Source of the DNA: Nocardiopsis endophytica
GTDB lineage: Bacteria; Actinomycetota; Actinomycetes; Streptosporangiales; Streptosporangiaceae
DNA length: 64,000 nt
Assembly: GCF_027706725.1 (NCBI RefSeq)
Contig: NZ_JAQFWQ010000025.1
Coordinates: 1-64,000, forward strand
Direction of reading: 5' to 3'
Made by a program: the position numbers and the translations under genes. The notes beneath the pieces are model-generated. The model searched no databases, was not told where the DNA came from, and worked only from the letters and a program-made list of their open reading frames with translations. Below, one piece after another: positions 25,707 to 34,504 of this stretch. The first letter of the stretch is position 1. Each line of letters begins with the position of its first letter.

Positions 25707-28004
25707 TCACGCCCCCGAGTCGAGGAGCGAGGCGCCCCCTCCGCCGCCGCCCTCCGCGCCGCCGTCGGACCCGCCGTCACCGCCGGTACCGCCGTCGCCA
25801 CCGCCGGTCCCCGAGTCGCCCCCGTCGCCGCCGGTGCCGCCGTCCGTCCCGCCGTCGCCGCCTCCGGTCCCCCCGTCGCCGCCGTCCCCGGTGTCGGGCG
25901 ACTCCGTGCCGCCGCCGTCGTCCCCGTCGCCGCCACCGCCGTCGGAGGTCGGCTCGTCGGTCGGCGTGTCCTGCGGGGTGTCCTGCGGCTCGCGGGTCGG
26001 CGTGTCCTGCTGGGTCCGCTGGGGCTCCTGCGGCTGGACGGGGGTGTCCTGGCCGCCCCCGCCGCCCCACACCGGCTCGGGGAACTCCCGTACCGGCTGC
26101 CCCTGCATCGCCGTCTCCATGAAGTCCTTCCAGACCAGCGCGGAGGTGGTGCCGCCGTAGACCGCGCCGACGCCGGGCAGCTGCAACGGCTGCCCGTCGG
26201 CCCTGCTGAGCCCGACCGCCACCGAGAGCTGCGGCGTGTAGCCCACGAACCAGGTCGCCTTGGCGCTGTCGGTGGTGCCGGTCTTGCCCGCCGCCGGGCG
26301 GCCGTCGGACAGCGCCGCCGACGATCCGGTCCCGCCGTCCACGACCTGCTCCATGGCGTAGGTGGCGTCGGCGGCGACGCCCTCGCCGAAGGCGCGCGTC
26401 CCGGTCTCCAACTGCGCGGCGTCCGTGGGGGTGAGCTCGCCGTCACCGCCCTTCACCCCGGTGACCATGTGGCGGGGCATGTGCACGCCTTCGTTGGCGA
26501 AGGTCGCGAACCCGGACGCCTGGTCGAGCGCGGTCACCTGGTAGGTGCCCAGCGCGATGTTCGGGCCGAGGCCGGCGGTCTCGAACTGCTGCTCGGGGAT
26601 CCCCGCCGCCTTGGCGGCGTCCTGCACCTTCTGCGCGCCGATGTCGACCGTCAGCCCCACGTAGGCGGTGTTGACCGAGTTCTCCGTCGCCTCCAGCAGG
26701 CTGACGGGGCCGTAGCTCCTGCCGGAGTCGTTGCGCACCGGTGCCGTCAGCCCGGGGAAGGACTGGGGCGAGCTGCCGTCGTAGACGCTGTTGAGGCTCT
26801 TGCCGTCCTCCAGCCCGGCCGCCAGCGCGTAGGGCTTGAACGCCGATCCGGCCTGCGCGCGCTGCACGAGCGAGTTGTCGGTTTCGTTGACCGGGTCGCT
26901 TCCGCCGTGGAAGGCCTTGATCTCGCCGGTCTCCGGCTCCACCGCGGCGAGCCCTTCGACGGTCCCCTCGGGCACCTCGCCCAGGGTCTCGGTGAAGGCG
27001 TCCCCCGCGGCCTTCATGAGGTCCTTGTCCAGGGAGGTCTGGACCTCGTAGCCGCCGGTGGCGATCTGCTGGTCGGTCAGGTCGTACCGGTCTTGGAGCT
27101 CCTTCACCACGGCGTCGCGGATGTACCCCTCGGAGGGGTCGGAGGACGAGGCGCCCGGTTCCCAGGGGATCGTCTCGGGGAACTCCAGGGAGTCGGCCTC
27201 CTCCTGGGTGATGCCGTGCTCGGGATCGACCTGGTGCGCCTTCACGGCGCCGTCGACCGCGTACTGCCAGCGCTCGTGGAGGTCCTTCTCGGCCTGCGAC
27301 CCGGGCTCGGGGTCGGTGAAGTCGCTGGGGCGCTGGATGAGCGCACCGATGAAGGCGCCCTCGGCCTGGTCGAGGTCCTGAACGTCCTTGCCGAAGTAGG
27401 CCTGCGCGGCGGCCTCGACGCCGTAGGCGTTGCGGCCGAAGTACACGGTGTTCAGGTACTGGGTGATGATCTCGTCCGGGCTCATGCGCCGGGCGACCTT
27501 CAAGGAGATGAAGATCTCCTTGATCTTGCGCGTGTAGGTGCGCTCCTGGGAGAGGCCGTCGTAGTAGTTGCGGGCCATCTGCTGGGTGATGGTCGACCCG
27601 CCGCCCGACTCGCCGCCGCTGAGGACGGCGCGTGTGGTCCCGGAGATGGAGACGCCCGGCGTCTTGTAGAAGTTGCGCTGTTCGGCGCCCAGGACGCCGT
27701 TGATGACGGTGTCGGGGATCTGGTCCCTGGTCACCTTGGTGCGGTTGACGGCGCCGGTGCTCGTCGCCTTGGACCCGTCGGCGTAGTGGATCTCTGAGGC
27801 GGAGACGGCGGCGTCGCCCTGGGGCTGCAGCTTCGACGGTTCGGGCGTGAGCGCGTAGGCGACCGTGAAGGCCGCGGCCCCCGCGACGACGAGGGCGGAG
27901 AGCGTCATCAGCACCCAGTGCAGGACACGGCGCCACGTGGGGATCCGGTGCCCCCGGGCCGCGCCCCGCGCCTCCTGGCGTCCCTTGTTCACAAGCATCC
28001 TCAC
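25707..28004 (-). CDS. Bifunctional penicillin-binding protein (class A), copy 2
   Basis: 765 aa. Short cytoplasmic leader, membrane anchor near residues 30-52, GT51 domain (GGSTITQQMARNYYDGL; YLNTVYFGRNAYGVEAAAQ), transpeptidase with SAFK, SVN and KTGT, and a tail of Gly/Asp/Thr repeats (GGDGGTGG units) instead of the Pro/Gln tail of copy 1. The paralogues share a 61-nt identical patch. It has its own terminator, so it is transcribed separately. The start may be a codon or two inside the Met/Arg leader. Confidence 0.94.
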   Translation of the reverse strand: MRMLVNKGRQEARGAARGHRIPTWRRVLHWVLMTLSALVVAGAAAFTVAYALTPEPSKLQPQGDAAVSASEIHYADGSKATSTGAVNRTKVTRDQIPDTVINGVLGAEQRNFYKTPGVSISGTTRAVLSGGESGGGSTITQQMARNYYDGLSQERTYTRKIKEIFISLKVARRMSPDEIITQYLNTVYFGRNAYGVEAAAQAYFGKDVQDLDQAEGAFIGALIQRPSDFTDPEPGSQAEKDLHERWQYAVDGAVKAHQVDPEHGITQEEADSLEFPETIPWEPGASSSDPSEGYIRDAVVKELQDRYDLTDQQIATGGYEVQTSLDKDLMKAAGDAFTETLGEVPEGTVEGLAAVEPETGEIKAFHGGSDPVNETDNSLVQRAQAGSAFKPYALAAGLEDGKSLNSVYDGSSPQSFPGLTAPVRNDSGRSYGPVSLLEATENSVNTAYVGLTVDIGAQKVQDAAKAAGIPEQQFETAGLGPNIALGTYQVTALDQASGFATFANEGVHMPRHMVTGVKGGDGELTPTDAAQLETGTRAFGEGVAADATYAMEQVVDGGTGSSAALSDGRPAAGKTGTTDSAKATWFVGYTPQLSVAVGLSRADGQPLQLPGVGAVYGGTTSALVWKDFMETAMQGQPVREFPEPVWGGGGGQDTPVQPQEPQRTQQDTPTREPQDTPQDTPTDEPTSDGGGGDGDDGGGTESPDTGDGGDGGTGGGDGGTDGGTGGDGGDSGTGGGDGGTGGDGGSDGGAEGGGGGGASLLDSGA

Positions 28005-28343
28005 TCGCCCGCGGGAGCCAGGAGGAGGGGGCCTGTCTCCGCCGCGCGGCGCTCACTGTCGGCGGGGGACGCCTCACATGGGGCCGACATCTCGTTCAGG
28101 TTGAGAAACGGTCGCGGAAATACTACGTCACCTCGGCGGGTAGACCCCGTATCGCCCACCGAGCACCGAGGGACCTATATCGACTGGATATAGTCATACG
28201 CGCATAAAGCACGTGTATGTTCACGTTCCACACCCGGCGGGGGGCGCCGGGAACAGAACGGCCGCCGCCGAAGCTGTCGTCAATGCGCGGCGGAGCGGCC
28301 GCGCGGGAGACGGCGCCGGGAACCGGTCGAAGGAGGTGCGGCG
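28005..28343. other. Divergent intergenic region, PBP copy 2 / PadR
   Basis: 339 bp with an AT-rich core at 28170-28220 that contains an inverted repeat and TATGTT, a possible -10 for the PadR gene. No gene seen. Confidence 0.5.
28175..28193. promoter_or_regulatory. Candidate PadR operator
   Basis: CTATATC-GACTG-GATATAG, a perfect 7-bp inverted repeat of the AT-rich kind bound by PadR-type regulators, about 150 bp before the PadR start. Confidence 0.55.
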
Positions 28344-28970
28344 GTGAGCACGCGCAGGGCGCGGGTCCTCGACCTCGCCGTCCTCGGCCACCTGTCCGAG
28401 GCCCCCATGCACGGCTACGAGCTGCGCAAGCGTCTCAACCGGGACCTGGGCGCCTTCCGGGCGTTCTCCTACGGGTCGCTCTACCCCTGCCTGAAGGAGC
28501 TGCTGGAGCACGGCCTCGTGGCCGCCGCCGAGCCGCAGCAGGCCGCGCGGGGCAAGCGGTCGCGCATCGTCTACCGCCTCACCGACCAGGGCCGGGCCGC
28601 CCTGGACGGCCTGCTCTCCGCGAGCGCCCCGGCGGAGAACGACGACGACTGCTTCGGCGTGCGCTTCACCCTCTTCGGCCGCCTCGGCTCCGACGTCCGC
28701 CTGCGCATCCTCGGCGGGCGCCGGGACCGGATGCTGCAGCGGCTGCAGGGGCTGCACGACCGGATGGCGGGCCTGTCCGAGGGGGGCGACCCCTACACCT
28801 ACGAACTGCACCGGCACCGCGCCGAGACCGTCCAGCGCGAGGTGGACTGGCTCGACGGCCTGATCGAACGGGAGCGGTGGTGCGCCGGGCGGGACGGGGG
28901 CGCCGGTGGCGGCACCGGTGCCCCCGCCCCGCCCCGGGGCACCGCGCCCCCGGGCGGGCGCCGGCGGTGA
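28344..28970 (+). CDS. PadR family transcriptional regulator
   Basis: 208 aa. N-terminal winged helix with the PadR pattern ([55 protein letters not shown]), a C-terminal helical dimer domain with [22 protein letters not shown], then a Gly/Pro tail. GTG 28344 has AGGAGG 7 nt upstream. It precedes ino1 by 79 nt, and the PadR-ino1 pair is conserved in actinobacteria including mycobacteria. It may control ino1 and itself. Confidence 0.92.
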   Translation: MSTRRARVLDLAVLGHLSEAPMHGYELRKRLNRDLGAFRAFSYGSLYPCLKELLEHGLVAAAEPQQAARGKRSRIVYRLTDQGRAALDGLLSASAPAENDDDCFGVRFTLFGRLGSDVRLRILGGRRDRMLQRLQGLHDRMAGLSEGGDPYTYELHRHRAETVQREVDWLDGLIERERWCAGRDGGAGGGTGAPAPPRGTAPPGGRRR

Positions 28971-29049
28971 GGCGGCCCAGGGCCGCACCGCGGGGCGTCC
29001 TGAGGGCGCCGCGCATTCCACGTCAACGGATCAGAAGGAGCAAGGACCA

Positions 29050-30129
29050 ATGGGTTCGGTACGCGTAGCCGTCGTGGGCGTCGGCAACTGTGCGGCGTCG
29101 CTCGTCCAAGGCGTCCACTACTACCGGGACGCCGACCCGCAGACCCGGGTCCCCGGCCTCATGCACGTCGAGTTCGGGCCGTACCACGTGCGGGACGTGG
29201 AGTTCGTCGCGGCCTTCGACGTGGACGCCAAGAAGGTGGGCCACGACCTGTCGGACGCCATCTCGGCCAGCGAGAACAACACCATCAAGATCTGCGACGT
29301 GCCGCCGACCGGTGTGACCGTGCAGCGCGGGCCGACGTTCGACGGCCTGGGCCGCTACTACCGGGAGACCATCGAGGAGTCCACCGACGACGCCGTCGAC
29401 GTGGTCGCCGCGCTCAAGGCCGCCAAGGCCGACGTGCTGGTGAGCTACCTGCCGGTGGGCTCGGAGGAGGCCGACCGGTTCTACGCCCAGTGCGCGCTGG
29501 ACGCGGGGGTCGCGTTCGTCAACGCGCTGCCGGTGTTCATCGCCTCCGACCCGGAGTGGGCGGCCAGGTTCGAGGCCGCGGGCGTGCCGATCGTCGGCGA
29601 CGACATCAAGTCCCAGGTGGGCGCCACCATCACGCACCGCGTGATGTCCAAGCTGTTCGAGGACCGCGGCGTCGTCGTCGACCGGACATACCAGCTCAAC
29701 TTCGGCGGCAACATGGACTTCAAGAACATGCTCGAGCGCGAGCGCCTGGAGTCCAAGAAGACCTCCAAGACCCAGTCGGTCACCTCGCAGATCCCGCACG
29801 AGCTGAACGCGGGCGCGGTGCACATCGGCCCGTCGGACCACGTGCCGTGGCTGGACGACCGCAAGATGGCCTACATCCGGCTGGAGGGGCGCGCGTTCGG
29901 CGACGTGCCGCTGAACCTGGAGTACAAGCTGGAGGTGTGGGACTCCCCCAACTCCGCCGGGATCATCATCGACGCGATCCGCGCCGCCAAGATCGCCAAG
30001 GACCGGGGCATCGGCGGGCCGATCCTGTCGGCCTCCTCCTACTTCATGAAGTCCCCGCCGGAGCAGTACTCCGACAGCGAGGCGCACGACCGCGTCGAGC
30101 GCTTCATCGCGGGCGAGGTGGAGCGCTAG
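29050..30129 (+). CDS. ino1: Inositol-3-phosphate synthase
   Basis: Converts glucose 6-phosphate to 1L-myo-inositol 3-phosphate, the entry to phosphatidylinositol and mycothiol. 359 aa, actinobacterial short form. NAD site [17 protein letters not shown] near the N-terminus; active-site region [13 protein letters not shown] and [13 protein letters not shown] with catalytic lysines ([10 protein letters not shown]). ATG 29050 has AGAAGGAG upstream; an in-frame extension overlaps the end of the PadR gene and is not needed. Confidence 0.96.
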   Translation: MGSVRVAVVGVGNCAASLVQGVHYYRDADPQTRVPGLMHVEFGPYHVRDVEFVAAFDVDAKKVGHDLSDAISASENNTIKICDVPPTGVTVQRGPTFDGLGRYYRETIEESTDDAVDVVAALKAAKADVLVSYLPVGSEEADRFYAQCALDAGVAFVNALPVFIASDPEWAARFEAAGVPIVGDDIKSQVGATITHRVMSKLFEDRGVVVDRTYQLNFGGNMDFKNMLERERLESKKTSKTQSVTSQIPHELNAGAVHIGPSDHVPWLDDRKMAYIRLEGRAFGDVPLNLEYKLEVWDSPNSAGIIIDAIRAAKIAKDRGIGGPILSASSYFMKSPPEQYSDSEAHDRVERFIAGEVER

Positions 30130-30139
30130 CACCTTCCCG

Positions 30140-30198
30140 TTGATCTCGGGAGAAACGACGCTACCGGCGCGGTTTTAGGGGCGCTTTCCCCGAGATCA
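30140..30198. repeat. Inverted repeat directly after ino1
   Basis: TGATCTCGGG (30140-) pairs with CCCGAGATCA (to 30198), with a few extra A/T pairs inside. The loop is about 35 nt with its own GC pairing. Possibly the ino1 terminator. Confidence 0.5.
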
Positions 30199-30276
30199 TC
30201 GAGTGCGCGGCCGGGCCATGCGTCGATACGGCGTCCCGTCGCCATGGCGCCGAGTCCCCTGATCGCCTCGCCGATG

Positions 30277-30316
30277 TGGCGCCGTATCGACATGCCGACG
30301 CGTCGATACGGCGCCA
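30277..30316. repeat. 15-bp perfect inverted repeat
   Basis: TGGCGCCGTATCGAC (30277-30291) and GTCGATACGGCGCCA (30302-30316). A third arm copy, GCGTCGATACGGCG, lies about 55 bp upstream near 30223. It looks like a short intergenic repeat element rather than an operator. Confidence 0.7.
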
Positions 30317-30327
30317 TCGCACAGACC

Positions 30328-30355
30328 AAGGGGCCGCCCTGCCGGGCGGCCCCTT
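30328..30355 (+). terminator. Hairpin before the MFS gene
   Basis: AAGGGGCCGCCC / GGGCGGCCCCTT with TGCC loop, 38 nt before the MFS start. A typical terminator stem ending in CTTCG. Confidence 0.65.
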
Positions 30356-30393
30356 CGCCGTTCCACCGCCCCCGCGCGCCGTACTCTTGGCGG

Positions 30394-31695
30394 ATGTCCT
30401 TCTTCGGTGATCTGCGGACCGTGCTGCGCGGGGACCGCTTCCGCCGCCTCTTCGCGACCCGCGTCGTCTCGCAGTTCGCCGACGGGATGTACCAGGCCGG
30501 GCTGGCCGGGTACGTGTTCTTCAACCCCGAGCAGCACACCACCGCCGCCGAGGTCGCGGCGGCGTTCGCCGTGCTGCTCCTGCCGTTCTCGGTGGTCGGG
30601 CCGTTCGCCGGGGTGTTCATCGACCGCTGGTCGCGCCGCCAGGTGCTGCTGGTGTCGGCCCTGGCCAAGGCGGCGCTCGGGGGTGGGACGGCGGCGCTGG
30701 TGGCGGTCGGCGCCGACGGGGCGCCGTTCCTGCTCGCGGCGCTGGTCCTGCTCAGCGTGAACCGGTTCTTCCTGGCGGGGCTGTCGGCGGCGCTGCCGCA
30801 CGTGGTGGCCCGGGACCGGCTGATGATGGCCAACGCGGTGACGCCGACCTGCGGGACGGCGGCGAGCTTCCTGGGCGCGGCGGCCGGGGCGGGGCTGCGC
30901 ATCCCCGCCGGGGACGGCCCCGGAGGGACGGCGGCGGTGCTGGCGGCGGCCGGGGTGATGTTCGCGGCGGCCGGGGCGGTCTCCCTCACGCTGGGCCGCC
31001 GCGAGCTGGGGCCGGACCTGGAGGAGGAGCCGACGCGCGTGCGGGCGGCGCTGCGCGGCACGGTCTCCGGACTGGTCGACGGCGCCCGGCACATCTGGGG
31101 GCGCCCTCCCGCCAGGGACGGGCTGGCGACCATCGCCGGGCACCGGTTCGTGTTCGGCATCTCCACGCTGATGACGCTGCTGCTGTACAACAACACGTTC
31201 ACGGCCGGGGGCGTGGCGGGGCTGGCGGGGTTCAGCGTCGCGCTGTCGGCGTCGGCGGTCGGGTTCCTGCTCGGGGCGGTGGCCACACCGTGGGCGACGG
31301 CGCGGATGGCGCCGTCGACGTGGATCGCGGGGTTGTTGGTCTTCGGGGCTGTGGTGCTACTGGTGTTCGGCCTGCCCCTGTCGCCGGCGCTGTTCCCGGT
31401 GGCCGCCTTCGGGTTGGGGGTGGTGTCCCAGGGGGTGAAGGTCACGGTCGACACGCTGGTTCAGCGACATGTCGACGATGCCTACCGGGGGCGCGTGTTC
31501 TCGGTCTACGACATGCTGTTCAACGCCGCCTTCGTCGCAGCCGCGGGGTTCGCGGCCGTGGCGGTTCCGCCGTCCGGGGAGAGCGTGCCGGTGATCCTGG
31601 TGATGGCCGCCGCATACGTGACGATGGCCGGAGCCTGGACTCTGCGTTCGTCCAGGTCATCGACAGAGACGGACAAGGCCCACGAGGTCGCCTGA
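30394..31695 (+). CDS. MFS transporter
   Basis: 433 aa with 12 predicted helices. Signature loop FAGVFIDRWSRRQVLL between helices 2 and 3. The N-terminus (FFGDLRTVLRGDRFRRLFATRVVSQFADGMYQ) is that of the enterobactin-exporter-like MFS group seen next to ino1 in actinobacteria. Substrate unknown. ATG 30394 has no ribosome site; TACTCT lies 7 nt upstream, in the -10 position for a leaderless mRNA. Confidence 0.88.
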   Translation: MSFFGDLRTVLRGDRFRRLFATRVVSQFADGMYQAGLAGYVFFNPEQHTTAAEVAAAFAVLLLPFSVVGPFAGVFIDRWSRRQVLLVSALAKAALGGGTAALVAVGADGAPFLLAALVLLSVNRFFLAGLSAALPHVVARDRLMMANAVTPTCGTAASFLGAAAGAGLRIPAGDGPGGTAAVLAAAGVMFAAAGAVSLTLGRRELGPDLEEEPTRVRAALRGTVSGLVDGARHIWGRPPARDGLATIAGHRFVFGISTLMTLLLYNNTFTAGGVAGLAGFSVALSASAVGFLLGAVATPWATARMAPSTWIAGLLVFGAVVLLVFGLPLSPALFPVAAFGLGVVSQGVKVTVDTLVQRHVDDAYRGRVFSVYDMLFNAAFVAAAGFAAVAVPPSGESVPVILVMAAAYVTMAGAWTLRSSRSSTETDKAHEVA

Positions 31696-31708
31696 CCGTC
31701 CTTGGACC

Positions 31709-31885
31709 TCAGAAGCGATCGCTCTTGAGGTCAAGGAGGAAGGCACGCCACTCACCCGGAGAGAACGAGAGGTGCCCGGCGGCCCTGTGTCTCGTATCCC
31801 GGACGTCCGCGCCCTGCGCATGCTCCCGGACTTCCACGCAATTGGCGCCGTTGGCGCTGTAGCTGCTCTTGTGCCACTCACTCAC
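31709..31885 (-). CDS. DUF397 domain protein, copy 1
   Basis: 58-aa protein consisting of one DUF397 domain (SEWHKSSYSANGANCVEVRE ... FSPGEWRAFL). These small proteins usually sit next to an Xre-type regulator with a DUF5753 domain and are thought to act with it. GTG 31885 has GGGAG at good distance. It lies 11 nt after a near-identical copy (31897-32073), an evident tandem duplication. Confidence 0.88.
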   Translation of the reverse strand: MSEWHKSSYSANGANCVEVREHAQGADVRDTRHRAAGHLSFSPGEWRAFLLDLKSDRF

Positions 31886-31896
31886 CACTGAACTCC

Positions 31897-32073
31897 CTAG
31901 AAGCGGTTGCGCTTGATGTCATGAAGGAAGGCGCGCCACTCATCCGGGGAGAACGAGAGGTGCCCGGCGGCTCTATGCCTGGTGTCCCGGACGTCCGCGC
32001 CCTGCGCATGCTCCCTGACCTCGACACACTGTCCTCCGTTCTGGGAGTAGCTGGACGTGTGCCACTCATTCAT
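31897..32073 (-). CDS. DUF397 domain protein, copy 2
   Basis: 58-aa DUF397 protein (NEWHTSSYSQNGGQCVEVRE ... FSPDEWRAFL), about 75-80% identical to copy 1. The ATG overlaps the TGA of the upstream DUF5753 fragment (ATGAATGA), the normal junction in intact regulator/DUF397 pairs. So the regulator gene was once complete here. Confidence 0.88.
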   Translation of the reverse strand: MNEWHTSSYSQNGGQCVEVREHAQGADVRDTRHRAAGHLSFSPDEWRAFLHDIKRNRF

Positions 32074-32290
32074 CGCTGATCTCCTTCAATCTCCGAAGGG
32101 TGTCGTCCGCTGGGAGAGCGCTGCCGAGGGCTGTCCGTGCGAGGTCCTGCAACCGCTGCACACCAGGGGCTTCGTTCACGAGGATAGTCCCGTTCGTGTG
32201 CTCTGACGTGGCCACCTGCGACCCGTCGCGCAGCCGATAGATCTGGAAGGGAGAGGTGACGCCCGTGAGGATGCTGCCAGCAGGGACCAT
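32066..32290 (-). pseudogene. C-terminal remnant of an Xre/DUF5753 regulator
   Basis: The last ~65 codons (SPFQIYRLRDGSQVATSEHT ... LPADDTLRRLKEISDE) match the end of the DUF5753 domain. The N-terminal helix-turn-helix and most of DUF5753 are missing: upstream the frame runs through a repeat and a terminator copy. ATG 32290 could still start a 74-aa product, but it has no good ribosome site. I read it as a truncated gene at a rearrangement breakpoint. Confidence 0.65.
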
Positions 32291-32305
32291 CGCTTCCGCG
32301 CCAAG

Positions 32306-32449
32306 ATGCGCCGACCGCTCCTGCGCCACCGGATCGCCGATGCCGTCAAGGACTGGGCGCGTGCCGTCCGCAGGGTCGTCGGCGCCGCCGCCCTCATCGG
32401 CGCTTCTGCGGCCCTTCTCCTCCTGACGGCAGGTGTTCTGACGCCATAG
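32306..32449 (+). CDS. Possible 47-aa single-span membrane protein
   Basis: Basic N-terminus (MRRPLLRHRIADAVKDWARA) followed by one hydrophobic helix (VVGAAALIGASAALLLL) and a short tail. It lies opposite the upstream end of the DUF5753 remnant. No ribosome site is seen. Its last 109 bp are repeated at 32685-32793 without a start codon. Could be a fragment of a larger lost gene. Confidence 0.3.
   Translation: MRRPLLRHRIADAVKDWARAVRRVVGAAALIGASAALLLLTAGVLTP
32341..32449. repeat. Direct repeat B, copy 1
   Basis: 109 bp, matching 32685-32793 with only scattered differences and no gaps. Encodes the membrane helix and stop codon of the 47-aa frame. Confidence 0.85.
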
Positions 32450-32577
32450 TGTCGCGAAATCGACGCTTCTAGGCAGATCAGGTGTCGGTTTCACCACCCA
32501 ATCCGCCCCCGCGCCACCAGCACCGCGAGAACGCGGAACTCGAACGGACCACCATGACCCCGCCTTTCCCGAGATAC

Positions 32578-32688
32578 AGAGAAGTCGGGAAGACCGGAAG
32601 ACGACAAAGCCCCATGGGGACGAATCCCCACGGGGCTTCATGCACTCGGCGATTCAGGGAGTAGGGCTCAGAACTCCTCGCCTATGCC
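32578..32688. repeat. Direct repeat A, copy 1 (displaced cca 3' end)
   Basis: 111 bp, 104 identical to 34710-34820. It carries the cca terminator hairpin and, on the minus strand, the last codons of cca (GIGEEF-stop against GIGEES-stop), but no cca gene is attached. Confidence 0.9.
32607..32638 (-). terminator. Duplicated cca-type terminator
   Basis: AAGCCCCATGGGGA / TCCCCACGGGGCTT, the copy of the cca terminator within repeat A copy 1. One pair is changed (C for T). Confidence 0.7.
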
Positions 32689-32793
32689 GTCAAGGACAGG
32701 GCGCGTGTCGTCCGCAGGGTCGTCGGCGCCGCCGCCCTCATCGGCGCTTCTGTGGCCCTTCCACTCCTTGCAGCAGGTGTTCTGACGCCATAG
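32685..32793. repeat. Direct repeat B, copy 2
   Basis: 109 bp copy of 32341-32449, fused directly to the end of repeat A copy 1. It has no start codon; a TAG lies in frame just upstream in the cca-derived part. Confidence 0.85.
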
Positions 32794-32798
32794 CCGAC

Positions 32799-34466
32799 CT
32801 ACGCGGCGCTCAGGTGGACTTCCGGCCCCGTGAACGCCGCGCGCAGGCGGCGGTCGTGGGTGGTGACCACCACGGTCCCCTCGTACTCGGCCAGTGCGTT
32901 CTGCATCTCCTCCACCAGAAGCGGCGACAGGTGGTTCGTGGGCTCGTCCAACAGGAGCAGGTCGCTCGCCCTGGTCACCAGTCGTGCCAGTTCCAGGCGC
33001 CGACGCTGGCCCACCGACAGCACCCCCACCGGGCGGCGCAGGTCCTCCTTCCGGAACAGGCCCAGGGCCAGCAGCTCCGACGCGTGGTCGTCGGGGTGAC
33101 CCGGCAGCCCGTCGGCGAAGGCGCGCAACAGGGACACGGAGGCACCGCCCTCGCCGACCTGCTGGCGCAGGTGGCCGACCCGCCCATGGACGCGCACCCG
33201 CCCCTCGTCAGGTGCCAGCTCCCCGGCGAGGACCCGCAGCAGCGTCGTCTTCCCTGCCCCGTTCGGCCCCGTGACCAGCAGGCGGCCCCCCTTGGACAGG
33301 CGCAGCCCGTCCAGCCGCAGGCGGCCGTGGACCGTGAGGTCGGCCGCCTCCACCGCAAGAGGGACGGCCGGATCGCTGTCCACAGGCTGTGGACGCAGCG
33401 TCGGCACCGCGAAATGCAGCGGCTCAGGCGGCGGTGGCACCGGATCGGCCGTCAGCCGCTCCAAGCGCCCCTGCGCCATCTTGATGCGGCTCGCCGCACC
33501 GTGGTCGCGCGAGCGGAGCTTGAACGCCCCGTGCCCGAAGGCCGCCTTGACCTGCTTCCGGGGAATCGCGTCCATCCGGAAGGCGTTCGACGCCACCAGT
33601 GACCGCTGGCGCGCCACCTCCTGTTTCCACTCCTCGTACTCGCGCGCCCACCGCTCCCTTTCGACCGCCTTGGCCCGCAGGTAGCCGGTGTACCCGTCGC
33701 CGTACCGCCGAACCCGGCGCAGATCGGGGTCGACCTCCAGAATCGCCGTGGTGACGCGGTCCAGGAACTCCCGGTCATGGGTCACCGCGACGACGGTGCC
33801 CCTGTGCCTCCGCAGCCGCTCCTCCAGCCACGCCACCGCGCCGTCATCGAGGTCGTTGGTGGGCTCGTCCAGCAGCAGCACCTCCGGGTCGGCGGCGAGC
33901 ACCCCGGCCAGGGCCAGGCGCGAGCGCTGCCCGCCCGAGAGCGTGCCGAGCGCCCGCCCCCGGTCGAGGCCGGGAAGCCCCAGCGCGGCGAGAGCGGTGT
34001 CGACGCGCGCGTCGGCGCCGTACCCGTCCCGCGCCTCGAACTCCTCGACGAGCCGACCGTACTCCTGCATGGCGTCCGCATCGTCCGTGAGCGCATGCTC
34101 GGCGGAACGGATACGCCGCTCCAGCGCGCGGATGTCGGCGAGGGCGTGGTCGATCGCCTGGGCGACCGTCGCCTGCGGCGGCAGGTCCAGGAGTTGGGGC
34201 AGGTAACCGACTCCGCCTCGGGCGCGGACCTCCACGGCTCCGGCGTCGGCCTCCTCACGGCCGGACAGCAGCCGCAGCAGTGTGGACTTGCCCGAGCCGT
34301 TCTCCCCGATGACGCCGACGCGCTCGCCCGGACGGACCGTGAAGGACACGCGGTCCAGGACGATCCGGTCGACATAGCGCTTTACGGCTTCGGTGACGAC
34401 GATGCCGGAGTCGGCGCTCCGGCTCTTCCCGCGGGTCCCCCGGGTACGCGGACATACATGGGTCAT
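32799..34466 (-). CDS. ABC-F family ATPase, probable ribosomal protection protein
   Basis: 555 aa, two ATP-binding cassettes and no membrane part. Cassette 1: GENGSGKST, LSGGQRSRLAL, LLLDEPTNDLD. Cassette 2: GPNGAGKTT, LSVGQRRRLEL, LLLDEPTNHLS. The linker (about residues 250-340) is long and basic (KQVKAAFGHGAFKLRSRDHG), as in antibiotic-resistance ABC-F proteins that reach the peptidyl-transferase centre. The drug class is not deducible; a housekeeping ABC-F role is possible. It has an attenuator-like leader and lies between direct repeats A and B, so it may have been inserted or rearranged into the cca-ino1 interval. Confidence 0.85.
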   Translation of the reverse strand: MTHVCPRTRGTRGKSRSADSGIVVTEAVKRYVDRIVLDRVSFTVRPGERVGVIGENGSGKSTLLRLLSGREEADAGAVEVRARGGVGYLPQLLDLPPQATVAQAIDHALADIRALERRIRSAEHALTDDADAMQEYGRLVEEFEARDGYGADARVDTALAALGLPGLDRGRALGTLSGGQRSRLALAGVLAADPEVLLLDEPTNDLDDGAVAWLEERLRRHRGTVVAVTHDREFLDRVTTAILEVDPDLRRVRRYGDGYTGYLRAKAVERERWAREYEEWKQEVARQRSLVASNAFRMDAIPRKQVKAAFGHGAFKLRSRDHGAASRIKMAQGRLERLTADPVPPPPEPLHFAVPTLRPQPVDSDPAVPLAVEAADLTVHGRLRLDGLRLSKGGRLLVTGPNGAGKTTLLRVLAGELAPDEGRVRVHGRVGHLRQQVGEGGASVSLLRAFADGLPGHPDDHASELLALGLFRKEDLRRPVGVLSVGQRRRLELARLVTRASDLLLLDEPTNHLSPLLVEEMQNALAEYEGTVVVTTHDRRLRAAFTGPEVHLSAA

Positions 34467-34504
34467 GGTGCGTGCTCCCCTCTCGAAGGCGTACTCGACA
34501 CAGA

